Shown: piece after piece, positions 1-9,730 of the stretch
Numbering within the stretch: position 1 is the stretch's first letter
Layout: each line of letters begins with the position of its first letter
NCBI GenBank assembly: GCA_043228905.1
Contig: JBHGNT010000009.1
Location: forward strand, 19,778,001-19,842,000
Reading direction: 5' to 3'
DNA: 64,000 bases
From: Azolla caroliniana
Taxonomy: Eukaryota; Polypodiophyta
The notes under the pieces: model-generated
The model's input: the letters and a program-made list of their open reading frames with translations, nothing else
The model's database searches: none
What the model was told of the DNA's origin: nothing
Made by a program: the position numbers and the translations under genes

Positions 1-977
1 CTGAGCTTTGTTCCATTGCTTGTTAAAGTGAAGATAATCACTACAATGGCATTTTGGTCTCACCCTTGAAATCTCTCTACTCTCATCCTTCCCCAAAAAT
101 GAATCTTCCACGTCAATCCAGTTTCCTCACATTAAGTGTCATGGATTCCAAAAGTTTTTTTTTATCATGCTTTATCTGAAAACGTTTTAACATAATGAAA
201 AGTGGATTTCTTGATTTTTTATTTGTTTTTCTCTGAAGAGCCAAAACGATTTAAAACTGAGGTTTACTAATGACTAATCACTACTAGGACAAAAAAACTA
301 CTCTATTGCAAGCTCCATGGATCTGGTAAAGTAGAGTAACAATAGATAAATATAGCAGTGTTGCACTATGTGCTTGCCTGTTATAATATACCTTTCCATA
401 AAGACAAAACCAAGAGTTTGAACTTAAATATAAAACTGAGAGGAAAACGGACCAAGAGAAGACGAAAACAACAGGAAAAAGAAAAACATATCATGAATCA
501 TGATTATAGTATAAGTGAGTGAAACTTGGATCACCCAGTTCCCTTCATTAGCTTGTGGATCTTCTTTTCAACAATGGTATACATATTATAGATACAAACA
601 AAAAGGTTGCTATGAGGGAATTAATATTGAATCCTTGACATATAAATGATACCTTCAGGCAATTTATTATGCAATGGGAAAATTTAAACATTGTCTTTTC
701 TAATAAATATACAGGAAATATACAAATTTGGGAAAAAAGGAAATCAACACAATTGATGACGTTCTAATAACTACACCCAAGGAAATAATGGATGCAAATC
801 CAAGCCTTCAGATAAAAATATAAACAATGCAAAACAAAGCAAATAAATATTTCTTGAACATCTACACAGAATTATATTCGTGCAGTTGACATGCAGTAAT
901 AACAATATATGTCAAACTCATAAACGCTAAACGAAAAGCACAAATGACTTTCAAGAAATCGTTTAATAACAAAATAC
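1..977. other. Region 3' of PRP17; probably holds its last small exon
   Basis: AT-rich sequence with no open frame that looks like a protein. The PRP17 reading frame just to the right ends at a consensus splice donor, so a terminal exon with the last codon, the stop and the 3' UTR probably lies here on the minus strand. I could not pick a unique acceptor by eye. Confidence 0.4.
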
Positions 978-2813
978 TTACCAGTATTTTATGAGCCCAT
1001 CCCAGCCACACGTAGCTACCTTGCTTTGCTCCAAAGGATGCCATTCACATCCAATGCAAACACCTTCATGGCAATTTAGTGTTCGGAAGACTTTGCACGA
1101 TTTCCAATCCCAGAACCAACACCGTCCTTCCCCATCACCAGACATGACAAAGCGACCATCGGGAGAGAAGTTCACTTGGCACGCATAACCTGCTACAATA
1201 TGACCAGCAAACCTTTTCTTCTTATTGAGACGGAACCTCTCTCTTGTGCTATAGATAAGGATCTGATTGTCTAAACTTTGAGCCGCAAGCCAATTATTGT
1301 TCGGATGGAGAGTAATGGAAGGCATAGAATGCATATGTGGCTCACTTATATATTTGATTACCACTGGAATTCCAAATTCCCAGACACGTAATGACTTGTC
1401 ATCGCTCGATGTCACAAACCTTCGATTATCATCTACAAATGTGATTGTATTCACAGCCCCAAGATGCTGATCATACTCTTGTGTAATTTCACCTGATTTC
1501 ATATCCCATTGAACAATCTTCTTATCATTCATCCCAGCTAAGAGAATGTGTTGCTTGTCTTCATCAGGGTGAAGCCTTACCACATAAGGGATCTTCCCTG
1601 TTGAGAATGTAGAGATCACTTGTCCAGTCTCAGTATCCCATTGCTTGATTTTCCGGTCATAGCTAGCACTCAAAAACTTAGAACCATCATTGTTGAATGA
1701 GATATCTCTGACTGCTTTTGAATGACCCATGTAGGTCCTCATGCATTTTCCATTACCATGGACATCCCATATCTTAACCTTAGTATCCATACTAGCTGAA
1801 AGCAGAAGATGTCCATATTTTGGAAAGAAACGAATGGCTGATACACCTTTAGTGTGCCCACTCCAAGTGTGAACCCATCTTTTTGGTATATAGCAATGAT
1901 CGTTAGATGCTTTAACATCTTTAGGAGGAGCAATCCATGATCTCCCTTGATAATCCTTCTCATCTTTACCATGAAATGTACTTTTATCTTGAACTTCAAC
2001 ACTTTCTCCCTTCTCCTTCTCACTTTTCTTCTTCGCATACTCTTCAGCATACTTCTTCTGCTCTTCAGTAAGCTCAGTCTGCAATCCTTCCTTCTTACCT
2101 GACCATGGGCTCTTTGAATTCTTCTTCAACCACAAATCTGATGCCGGATTCTGGGTTTCTCGCGCCATCTCTGGGTCAATTTCTTCTTCATCTTCTTCTC
2201 CAATCTCCTCCCCTTCTTTCCTAGCCTTTCTCTCTACTTTCCGTTTCTTATGTTCACTTTGTTTTAGATTATACACTGAAGCTCCGTCATTAGCCTTCAA
2301 AGCTTCGCTGTCGCCGATAATGTTGTTTCCTACATTCGCTGAAGGGTCGGCTGCATACCCAAACTTATGGAAAGTGTTATATTGTTCATCAAAGATGAAA
2401 GAGGATATGGCAGCATCCTCAACAAACCCTAGCTTATGGTTTCTCATGCCCTGAGCTATTCCATCTTTAGCGAAAGGGTGAGCAGGGCCAACTATAGGTG
2501 CCCATAGCTGATCATATGCAGGGTTGAAATTTACGCTTCTTCTGGAGGGATCCACGGGTCCAGACGCCATGGATTTGCTCAAGCTTGGAGCTAGGAGGAT
2601 TAGGGTATCATCGACATCAGGTGCGGCGGATTTCTTCGGAACCATGAGACGAACAGGAGATGCATCTGGGGAAGACGAGGAGGGAGATGGAGAAGGAGGA
2701 CGTACCTGTTGATTCCCGGTGTTCTCTTTCTGAGAGGTTCCGCCTTCGTCTTCTTCTTCTTCATCTTCGTCTTCGTCTTCGTCTTTCTCTGTGTAGCGAG
2801 CTAAGAGGTCCAT
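978..2813 (-). CDS. PRP17: Pre-mRNA-processing factor 17 (PRP17/CDC40), WD40 splicing factor
   Basis: A 611-codon uninterrupted frame starting [18 protein letters not shown]17/CDC40 acts in the nucleus in the second catalytic step of pre-mRNA splicing. The first third is the family-typical acidic, lysine-rich, low-complexity region with the conserved stretches [18 protein letters not shown] and [14 protein letters not shown], then a Lys/Glu-rich linker and [17 protein letters not shown]. From about residue 315 to the end is a seven-bladed WD40 propeller ([50 protein letters not shown]). The start is fixed by the conserved MDLL. The frame ends ...DGLIKYW followed by TAA, but that TAA lies inside TG|GTAAGTA, a strong donor, and the family normally ends KYWD. 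The true last residue and stop are therefore probably in a downstream exon below position 978. Length is slightly above the plant norm because of a longer N-terminal linker. Identity is very secure; the C-terminal end is not. Confidence 0.95.
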   Translation of the reverse strand: MDLLARYTEKDEDEDEDEEEEDEGGTSQKENTGNQQVRPPSPSPSSSSPDASPVRLMVPKKSAAPDVDDTLILLAPSLSKSMASGPVDPSRRSVNFNPAYDQLWAPIVGPAHPFAKDGIAQGMRNHKLGFVEDAAISSFIFDEQYNTFHKFGYAADPSANVGNNIIGDSEALKANDGASVYNLKQSEHKKRKVERKARKEGEEIGEEDEEEIDPEMARETQNPASDLWLKKNSKSPWSGKKEGLQTELTEEQKKYAEEYAKKKSEKEKGESVEVQDKSTFHGKDEKDYQGRSWIAPPKDVKASNDHCYIPKRWVHTWSGHTKGVSAIRFFPKYGHLLLSASMDTKVKIWDVHGNGKCMRTYMGHSKAVRDISFNNDGSKFLSASYDRKIKQWDTETGQVISTFSTGKIPYVVRLHPDEDKQHILLAGMNDKKIVQWDMKSGEITQEYDQHLGAVNTITFVDDNRRFVTSSDDKSLRVWEFGIPVVIKYISEPHMHSMPSITLHPNNNWLAAQSLDNQILIYSTRERFRLNKKKRFAGHIVAGYACQVNFSPDGRFVMSGDGEGRCWFWDWKSCKVFRTLNCHEGVCIGCEWHPLEQSKVATCGWDGLIKYW

Positions 2814-3000
2814 GGAAGCTGAGGTGTCTCGTGGGTTTTGTTTCCTCTCTGTTCTTTCCCGCCCAGTCTCTGAGAAAAACAGAGCAGCAGAAGAAGAAGA
2901 AGAAGAAGGAAGAAGAAGAAGAAGAAGAACTTCCTCTTTTAGCCTAAGAAGAAGAAGAATCTCCTCTTTTAGCCTTTCTTTCCTCTTTAGGTAGAGAAAT
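2814..3000 (-). promoter_or_regulatory. PRP17 5' leader/promoter-proximal TTC-rich tract
   Basis: Immediately upstream of the PRP17 start the minus strand is an imperfect TTC repeat, read as GAA on the plus strand at about 2884-2962. This kind of CT/TTC-rich leader is common next to plant housekeeping start sites. No clear TATA box is visible. The plus-strand ORFs here are translations of this repeat. Confidence 0.4.
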
Positions 3001-3176
3001 GATGGTTCTTTGCTTTTTTAAGCTCTTGTTTGACAATGCATTAGTAATAGCTCTTATTAGGGCAAAAGAGGGAACTTTTGTTCCTTATTAGCACACACTA
3101 GAATATTGTGTGTATTCGCGAGCTCATCCCTGTGTGTCAGCATAGAGACATTCCATTTATCAGGACACAAAAGAAT

Positions 3177-3225
3177 ATGTGTGTGCGTGTGTGCGTGTGT
3201 GCGTGTGTGCGTGTGTGCGTGTGCG

Positions 3226-3284
<59 letters not shown>
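3177..3284. repeat. (GT)n / (GTGTGC)n compound microsatellite
   Basis: About 107 bp, beginning with a GTGTGC-interrupted half and ending with an uninterrupted GT half of roughly 46 bp. It produces Cys/Val and His/Thr ORFs on both strands that are not genes. Confidence 0.97.
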
Positions 3285-4224
3285 ACACCTGCGTATTTGC
3301 AATATGCTTATATAGTCTGTGTCTGTGTTTGTTTACTAATAAATTCTGGACTATCTGCTACATCGTGGATTCACAGGCTTATCACACATGTGTCATTGTA
3401 GTTTGTTAGCATGTAACTAGTATCTGTATCATGGAATCATGGGTTCAGAGTCCACCAATTGTCATGTGTCCTTCCTCCTATGGTTCTGCCTACCCCGAAA
3501 TCATTTGAGGTAATTGTTCAAAGTTCAAAACGTTGAGTTGTGGTGGAGCTTATGAGATATTATGCGTAAGAAAAGGGTTATATATCCTTGTGTTACATGA
3601 GAAATAAATATATATGAATGTCTTCTACGAGTCTGAAAAAAGGGCTCTATGAGACTAAATAGCACTTCCGAAGATGTTTGTTCTTATAGTAAATTTGGTG
3701 AATATACGAAATATTCTCGTTAGCTAAGCACTTGGCATCCTAAGATTGGATCAATTTCAACTTTTGCCTTCGAAAATCTCCACCATATGACAAATCCAAG
3801 TTAAGAGGTCTTTAAAGTGAGGGAATCACCTTCAATGTTGGGTAATAATGGTCTGAATCTATCAATGAAAAGGGTGGTGGGCTTGTGGTCCATATAGATG
3901 GCTCATAGAATATTGAGTTTATTGAAGCTATTTTGCCCTGATGGTTTAGTTGTTAGAATACCAAACTTCTAGACTATGTCTAAGGGTCAAGCACCAATTT
4001 CTTCATCTCTCTAATGCTTCATACATATCCTCTTAATTCACTAGATGCCACTGTGAAAATGTAGGGATTGAACCCATGACCTTCTGATCTCCATTGGACA
4101 ACCTTATCAAGGTACATCCATCTCGTTTCTGTCTATCTCTCTCTCAACATAAATTATATCATAATAGGGGTTAAATCATTGTAATTACATGTATTTCATG
4201 AAATCGAGCTTTCATTACCTTGGA

Positions 4225-4700
4225 ATTGAATGTTTACAATTGAGCACGGTTTGGGATGGCTCAAGCCAAACCAAACTGTTTTGGGCCAATCTGGTTCCCA
4301 AACTTGTTAATGCTTAATCGGCTTGGCTAAACCGATTTAGTAACCAGTTTGGTTCAAGTTTAAATTTTATTTATTGATTATTCCAATGGTTCATGTGAAT
4401 TAGGTGTAATTCTAAATAGGAGTCGGCAACAACTCAACTCAAGCTTAAACCGAACCATTAAACTATTTGGTTGTTCTGTTCGGTTTAGGCTCAAGCTTCC
4501 GTAACTAGTTTGAGCTTTGTTTGGGATGGCCCAAGCCGAACCAATTTGTTTTGGGCCAATCCGGTTCCCAAACTGATTAATTCTTAATTGGCTTGGCTAA
4601 ACCGATTTAGGAACTTGTTCGGTTGAAGTTTGGAAACTCCCAAACAGGTTAAGACTTAATTGATTTGATTTGGACAAGGCCAAATCAGTTAAGCCAAAAC
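4225..4700. repeat. Duplicated AACCGAACC/GGTTTGG-rich block
   Basis: Two degenerate copies about 270 bp apart share 'gtttgggatggc', 'ttttgggccaat' and 'ggttcccaaac', followed by 'ggcttggctaaaccgattta'. Composition resembles the GGTTCGGTT-rich non-autonomous DNA elements common in plants, but I did not find convincing termini. Confidence 0.5.
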
Positions 4701-5190
4701 CAAATCATTGCCGATAAGGAAAACAATGAATATGACACAACAATATGATTTAAAATGATTGTAAATTACTCAAAAAAAGGATTTAGAGAAAATATGGACC
4801 ACAGAGGAATTCTCATTTAACAATGTCAAAGTGTTGTCAAGTTCAATGCTTTGTGGTTAAGGTCATTCTTTTTCGTGAAAAAGATGGGATGTTCAAGTTC
4901 TCGTGGAACAATAGAAGGATAGGTTCAATTGAACATGAAGTAAAACAATGGTAGGGATTGAGTGATCGTCCACAAGGAGACCAAATTTAACCCATGGAAC
5001 TAAATAAACATATCATATTGGGCATGAGTCCTCCTAAGAAGGGGGTTACGACTACTTGGTACTAAAAACTCTTGTTAAGTACCCCTCATACTTAGGACGA
5101 CCCATGAAGATATCGATGCCAACACGAGTGCTACACTAAGTGCAAGACCAGGAAAAAGGATGTTATGAGCATACCATAACCGTAGTTCTA

Positions 5191-5460
5191 GGCTAATTCA
5201 TAAGGATAAAAGGTGTGCATCGAGTTATCTCGATCCTATCGTGGGAGATCACTTTAGAGTGTTTCATCACTTGACTATATTTTATAAGAAATGTAACAAT
5301 ATGAAACATATAATGGCTTAAATTGTGGGCTAATTCGTATGGATAAAGGGTGAACATCGAGTTATCTCAATCCTACTGTGGGACACAACTTTAGAGTGTT
5401 TCATCACTTGACTACTTTTTATAAGAAAAGTAACAATATGAAACATATAATGGCTTAGGG
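5191..5460. repeat. Tandem duplication, about 137-bp unit, two copies
   Basis: Copy 1 starts 'ggctaattcataagg' at 5191 and copy 2 starts 'ggctaattcgtatgg' at 5328. Both run through 'gagtgtttcatcacttgac' and 'gaaacatataatggctta'. Non-coding. Confidence 0.85.
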
Positions 5461-7457
5461 TTTGAATCTATATAAGAAGGCTAGCTACCTTCATCAAGGG
5501 GGATATCTTTTCATTATTGGTTGAGATAGAGACTCGAACAGTGTGTCAAAACTCTAGTTTCATACATGTGTGCCTCCTCCTTCTTCAAACCCAATGTACA
5601 ATCCATGTTCGTGCACAGTGGTATGGGACACCGACAAGGTACTTGGTCTATCTCTCACCTCCACTAATGGGGTGATTGGGTTGAGTAGGGCCCTAACCTT
5701 GTCATGTAAACACATGTGCTTGTCTACTCGAGTGGGATAACGAGGGACATGAACCATGAAAGACATGACGTTATTGGAGAGGTACTTGCAATAATGTTCC
5801 CTAAGCTTTCATGCATTGCTTAGTCTTTCAAGGAAAATCGAGAGTTCTTATGAATGCATGGCGAGTTGAACCACATGGAATTACTCTCCATTACATTTCA
5901 CTCGATTGACATGTCTCTACTTTTAACATGGGGGTTGAGGAAACAAGATTAGGAGAAAATTAGACAAGGAAAAGAACAATTCTCTATGATCAATGGCTGA
6001 CCACTTTCTGTTGATGTACGATTCATGCACCCTCTTTTTACTTACCTTTTCCCAGAGGATCAATAGCCTTAAGCATTTGACTTTTTACATTTTTACATAT
6101 TTTTTATGATTGTCCCTCCCCCCTCTTTTTTTCACTTTTCTATCCTTCGACCTGTCATGTTGCGACAATGTCCACATTACGGATCAACGTGTGTATAATG
6201 GCCTCACGTTTTTTGGCGACACTAAGGTTGTTCATGATCACAATGAGCACAAAACTGTCTACAATGCCAATTGATGGATCCATGCGATGTCCCTTGTGTT
6301 CTGCCTACATGTGTGATTCTCATGAGCATTTTTTTTAACATGAAAACATGACCAAGAGTGCAACTATGAGTACAACTATAAGGAGCATAGGCTCTACTCA
6401 CGTAACGTCAACAACTACGCTTGTGACAACTTATCCATGTCATTAGTTAGTGTGACTACTGTGAGTGAGACCAAGAGCATGATTACAAGTTGGACTATGA
6501 GGAGCACAAACCCAGTACATGGGTAATGAATATGACCTTCAAAAGAGGATAGAAGGTCCATAATATAAGCTATAAAGGAGATCATATCATGCATAGCATG
6601 TCAAGGACACCGTATGAGGCCATGCGTTTTACATCTAAACTAATGAAGGCCACAATATGGTTTTTGTCATGCAACAATCAAATAATTGTTGGACGGAATG
6701 GATGGTTTCACAAGGATCCACAAGAACGTTGTGAAAATGGGGAAATTTCGTTGCACTTGTAGCTAGTTGTGGAAGTTGCACATGCAAGACATGCAAAGTT
6801 GAAGGTTGACGTTCACTTGGTAGTTGCGTTTTAAGTGTGTGCGTGTGCAAACGTTTTATGCATGATAAATTTGGTGCATATATGCAATTCAATGTATTTG
6901 TATGTGGTTATATTTGTGAGTTGGTACGTGTTTATATCCATAAATAGGCAGGGACGTAGATAAATAGATAGATACATATGTTCATATGAAAATGCACATG
7001 TGTAATCCTATGGGTATAATTATGCGTGGATGTGTAAGTGTTTGTAAATGTGCTTAAATGTTAATGTATGCATAATTGTAAGCGTAAAGGTACACACAAA
7101 AATGTGTTTGTGTATTAATGTGGTTAAGTGTCCACGTGTATCTTTATATTGTATGCATTTAGGAAAAAGAGGGGGACTGAATCTTAGTTATTAAAAGATA
7201 GGGAAGATTTGAAGATTATAGGGAAAAGAGTGTGGGAAATTAATGATATTACGGGGGCAATGATATTTTGGGTATTTAACAAATTTAAGGGTGAGATATG
7301 AGAGATCTAGAATCGAGTGACGCGGAGGTCTAGTGTCGCTACCTCCTTTGAGCAATAGGTTTATACACCCTTGACTAGTAGGTTGCCACGGAGTGAGTAG
7401 CATTCCGTCACATATGTATTATTCATGTAGCAACTCTGCAACGAGACAAATTCCTTC

Positions 7458-7949
7458 GTGTGGGGGCAACACGAGGGAACATGTCAATTTATTATAGTTC
7501 TGAGAGGAAGCTACCCAAACGGGCGACTCTTCTTAATTCTCGCATTGAAGCTAATACGAGAGCAAGTGCAACTAAATGGAAGATTGTCAAATCACCCATT
7601 CAGATATGTGGATTTGAATCCTGATAACTTTTTTTTGCATGAGAAGGCGAATCCACTCAAGATAACTCAAATGTATTGTCTTCCTACGCCTCTTCATTTA
7701 TATGTTCACCATTGATTGGATTTGCATGTAGGCGTCTTTGATAATCCAAACCTTGTTGACGCATCATCGAGTGTTTTATTCCAAGTATTAAAAAGGACAT
7801 TCAAAGCAAAATTTGAAGTTGTTTTCACTTTGAATTGGCACAATTCAAATCCAAATACACGTGATTTAATAGAGATGGTTATTCAATTAAAGAAAGTGGT
7901 TAAAAATCCTATGGATACAAGCAAGTTCAAAAGAGAATATATTGTATAA
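7458..7949 (+). pseudogene. Unidentified interrupted reading frame
   Basis: One reading frame stays open for about 164 codons except for a single TGA at 7713-7715. The part after the TGA reads LDLHVGVFDNPNLV and later FKAKFEVVFTLNWHNSNP. I do not recognise the family. It may be a decayed gene or transposon fragment, or chance. No introns, promoter or neighbours support it. Confidence 0.2.
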
Positions 7950-9009
7950 TGATTGATCTTGAATACAAAGGGAATATGATCGATATAGAAAGAAATGGGT
8001 CAAGGGATATATTTGATTTGGCATGGCAAGTATGCAATTGACAACTTCAACACCTTGGTCATCACAAGCCTCCCACACGTCCGCCTGATTCATAACCCAT
8101 CAAAGTTCTTTGAAATCGAAGCTTGGGCATCACTAAAAAAACCCCAGGGGCGACAATGATATCTTTCTATCTCCTTTCATTTTATAGCACTCGTGATCTC
8201 TCTTGTTGGCAAAAAATGGGTTATTCCCACTTGGCATGCACCATTGCCTTTTTCTTTCAACATACGCTTATTCTTTTTTTTTGACATGGGTGTTTAGTTT
8301 TGCCAAAAGTGCACATTGCACATAAATTCTTGTCACACACACCCCAATTGTCTTTTGCCCGTTGTTGTCTCATTATATTTACCCTTCTAGACATCTTTAA
8401 CAAGTTTTAAATCCTTTACTCTTTCATTGAGCTATGTGGTTAACTTTTGCCATTTGAGCTATTATATGTTGCTGATCTTTTATATTATTTGCTTTTATTT
8501 TTCATCTAATTTGCATGTTGTTTAGATTCATGAGCTTTGTGAAACCTGTCTTTTTTCATCAACCCCCTTCCCCCCCCTTTGCACATACCATATCATGACA
8601 CTAGTTTGGACAAGGACCCCCCCCTCAAACATCCAAAATCGTCACCAAGTGCACCGAAGCCCTTCTCAGCAAGCAACCATCCTTCCCCAACAAACTCCAT
8701 TTCCAAATATGGGTGTGTGATTGGCTAAGCCAACCAAATATTATCGATATGGTCGACAACAAAGTCGGGAAGGGTGGGGACATCACTTATCCTACCAATG
8801 GGAAGAATCACAATGTGATTACAAATTACAACCAATATCAACATGATGAAGTGTTTGCTCATTACATTGAGGTAGATGGTGATATTATGCTTGCCTTAGT
8901 ATTGTGAGGTGAACAATGAGAAAGTAGGCTAAGCCAAGAGAACCTCTTACACAATCAAATCTAAACTTCTTTAATTGCCAAGGCTCACATATGGCAAGTG
9001 TGTGCCCGA

Positions 9010-9260
9010 CTAAACATCAATAGATACAATTATAAGCTTATGAGCACTTCACTATTAAATAGACCCACCACATCGAACAAGAGATGGTAAAGCGTTGATA
9101 GTCGGGTTTCAAGTAGAAGCCAATTGCCCCAAGGCTAAACATCAATAGACACAATTATAAGCTTATGGGCACTTCACTATTAAATAGACCCACCACATCC
9201 ATGGACAAAACCAGGTAAAGCAGTGATAGCCAGGTTTCAAATAGAAGCCAATTACCCAAG
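9010..9260. repeat. Tandem duplication, about 124-bp unit, two copies
   Basis: Both copies start 'ctaaacatcaataga' (about 9010 and 9134) and contain 'attaaatagacccaccacat' and 'agaagccaatt'. Non-coding. It lies just upstream of a second, independent tandem duplication at the PPR start. Confidence 0.85.
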
Positions 9261-9443
9261 ATATGTTGCAACTTTGACATAAAATTGAACCACATATATG
9301 TATATATATAAATTGAACAAAAAAACTTTGCATAATATTGCCAAGTCATAATTATGATTGTTATACATTGATCATGAGAATCCCCAGAGCATGATGTAAA
9401 ATTTGAGAATGAACAGAGCATTATCAGATAAGTTTAGGGATTA

Positions 9444-9730
9444 GGGCTCAAAGACTTATGGTTGTTTAGGGTTTGGTTTGATGTTGCGTGTACACTAGAT
9501 GAAGGGTTATGGGCACCTTGGCTAGAATGCACTTGCCAAAGACTCAAGAACTCAATAGATGTGTAGAATCTCTGAAGAAATCATGGGCTCAAAGACTTAT
9601 GGTTGTTGTTTAGGGTTTGGTTTGATGGTGCATGTACACTAGGTGAAGGGTTATGGGCACCTTGCCTAGAATGCATTTGCCAAAGACTCAAGAACTCAAC
9701 AGATATGTGGAATCTCTGAAGAAATCATGG
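9444..9730 (+). repeat. Tandem duplication (141-144 bp) across the PPR start codon
   Basis: Copy 1 (about 9444-9584) and copy 2 (about 9585-9730) share 'gggctcaaagacttatgg', 'tttagggtttggtttgatg' and 'gaagggttatgggcacctt'. The corresponding ATGs at 9509 and 9653 are exactly 144 bp (48 codons) apart; a GTT insertion in copy 2 explains 141 versus 144. The second copy carries the functional PPR start and the first has become a leader uORF. Confidence 0.92.
9509..9613 (+). CDS. Upstream ORF copied from the PPR N-terminus (34 aa)
   Basis: The duplicated ATG opens a 34-codon frame beginning MGTLARMHLPKTQELNR that parallels the first 25 residues of the downstream PPR protein (MGTLPRMHLPKTQELNR), then reads WAQRLMVVV and stops at TAG 9611-9613. 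It is in the same frame as the main ORF, separated from it by this stop. If transcription starts upstream of 9509 it would act as a uORF. Whether it is translated cannot be judged from sequence. Confidence 0.45.
   Translation: MGTLARMHLPKTQELNRCVESLKKSWAQRLMVVV

Larger units (their letters stand above)
3405..9009. other. Gene-poor intergenic DNA
   Basis: No convincing gene. It contains local duplications listed separately (4225-4640, 5191-5460), scattered short ORFs without family signatures, and one longer interrupted frame at 7458-7949. Confidence 0.6.

Noticed and set aside
1739-2050. Minus-strand ORF within PRP17
   Set aside because: Out-of-frame shadow of the PRP17 coding sequence.
3057-3409. 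ORFs rich in Cys/Val or His/Thr on both strands
   Set aside because: They are translations of the GT/AC microsatellite.
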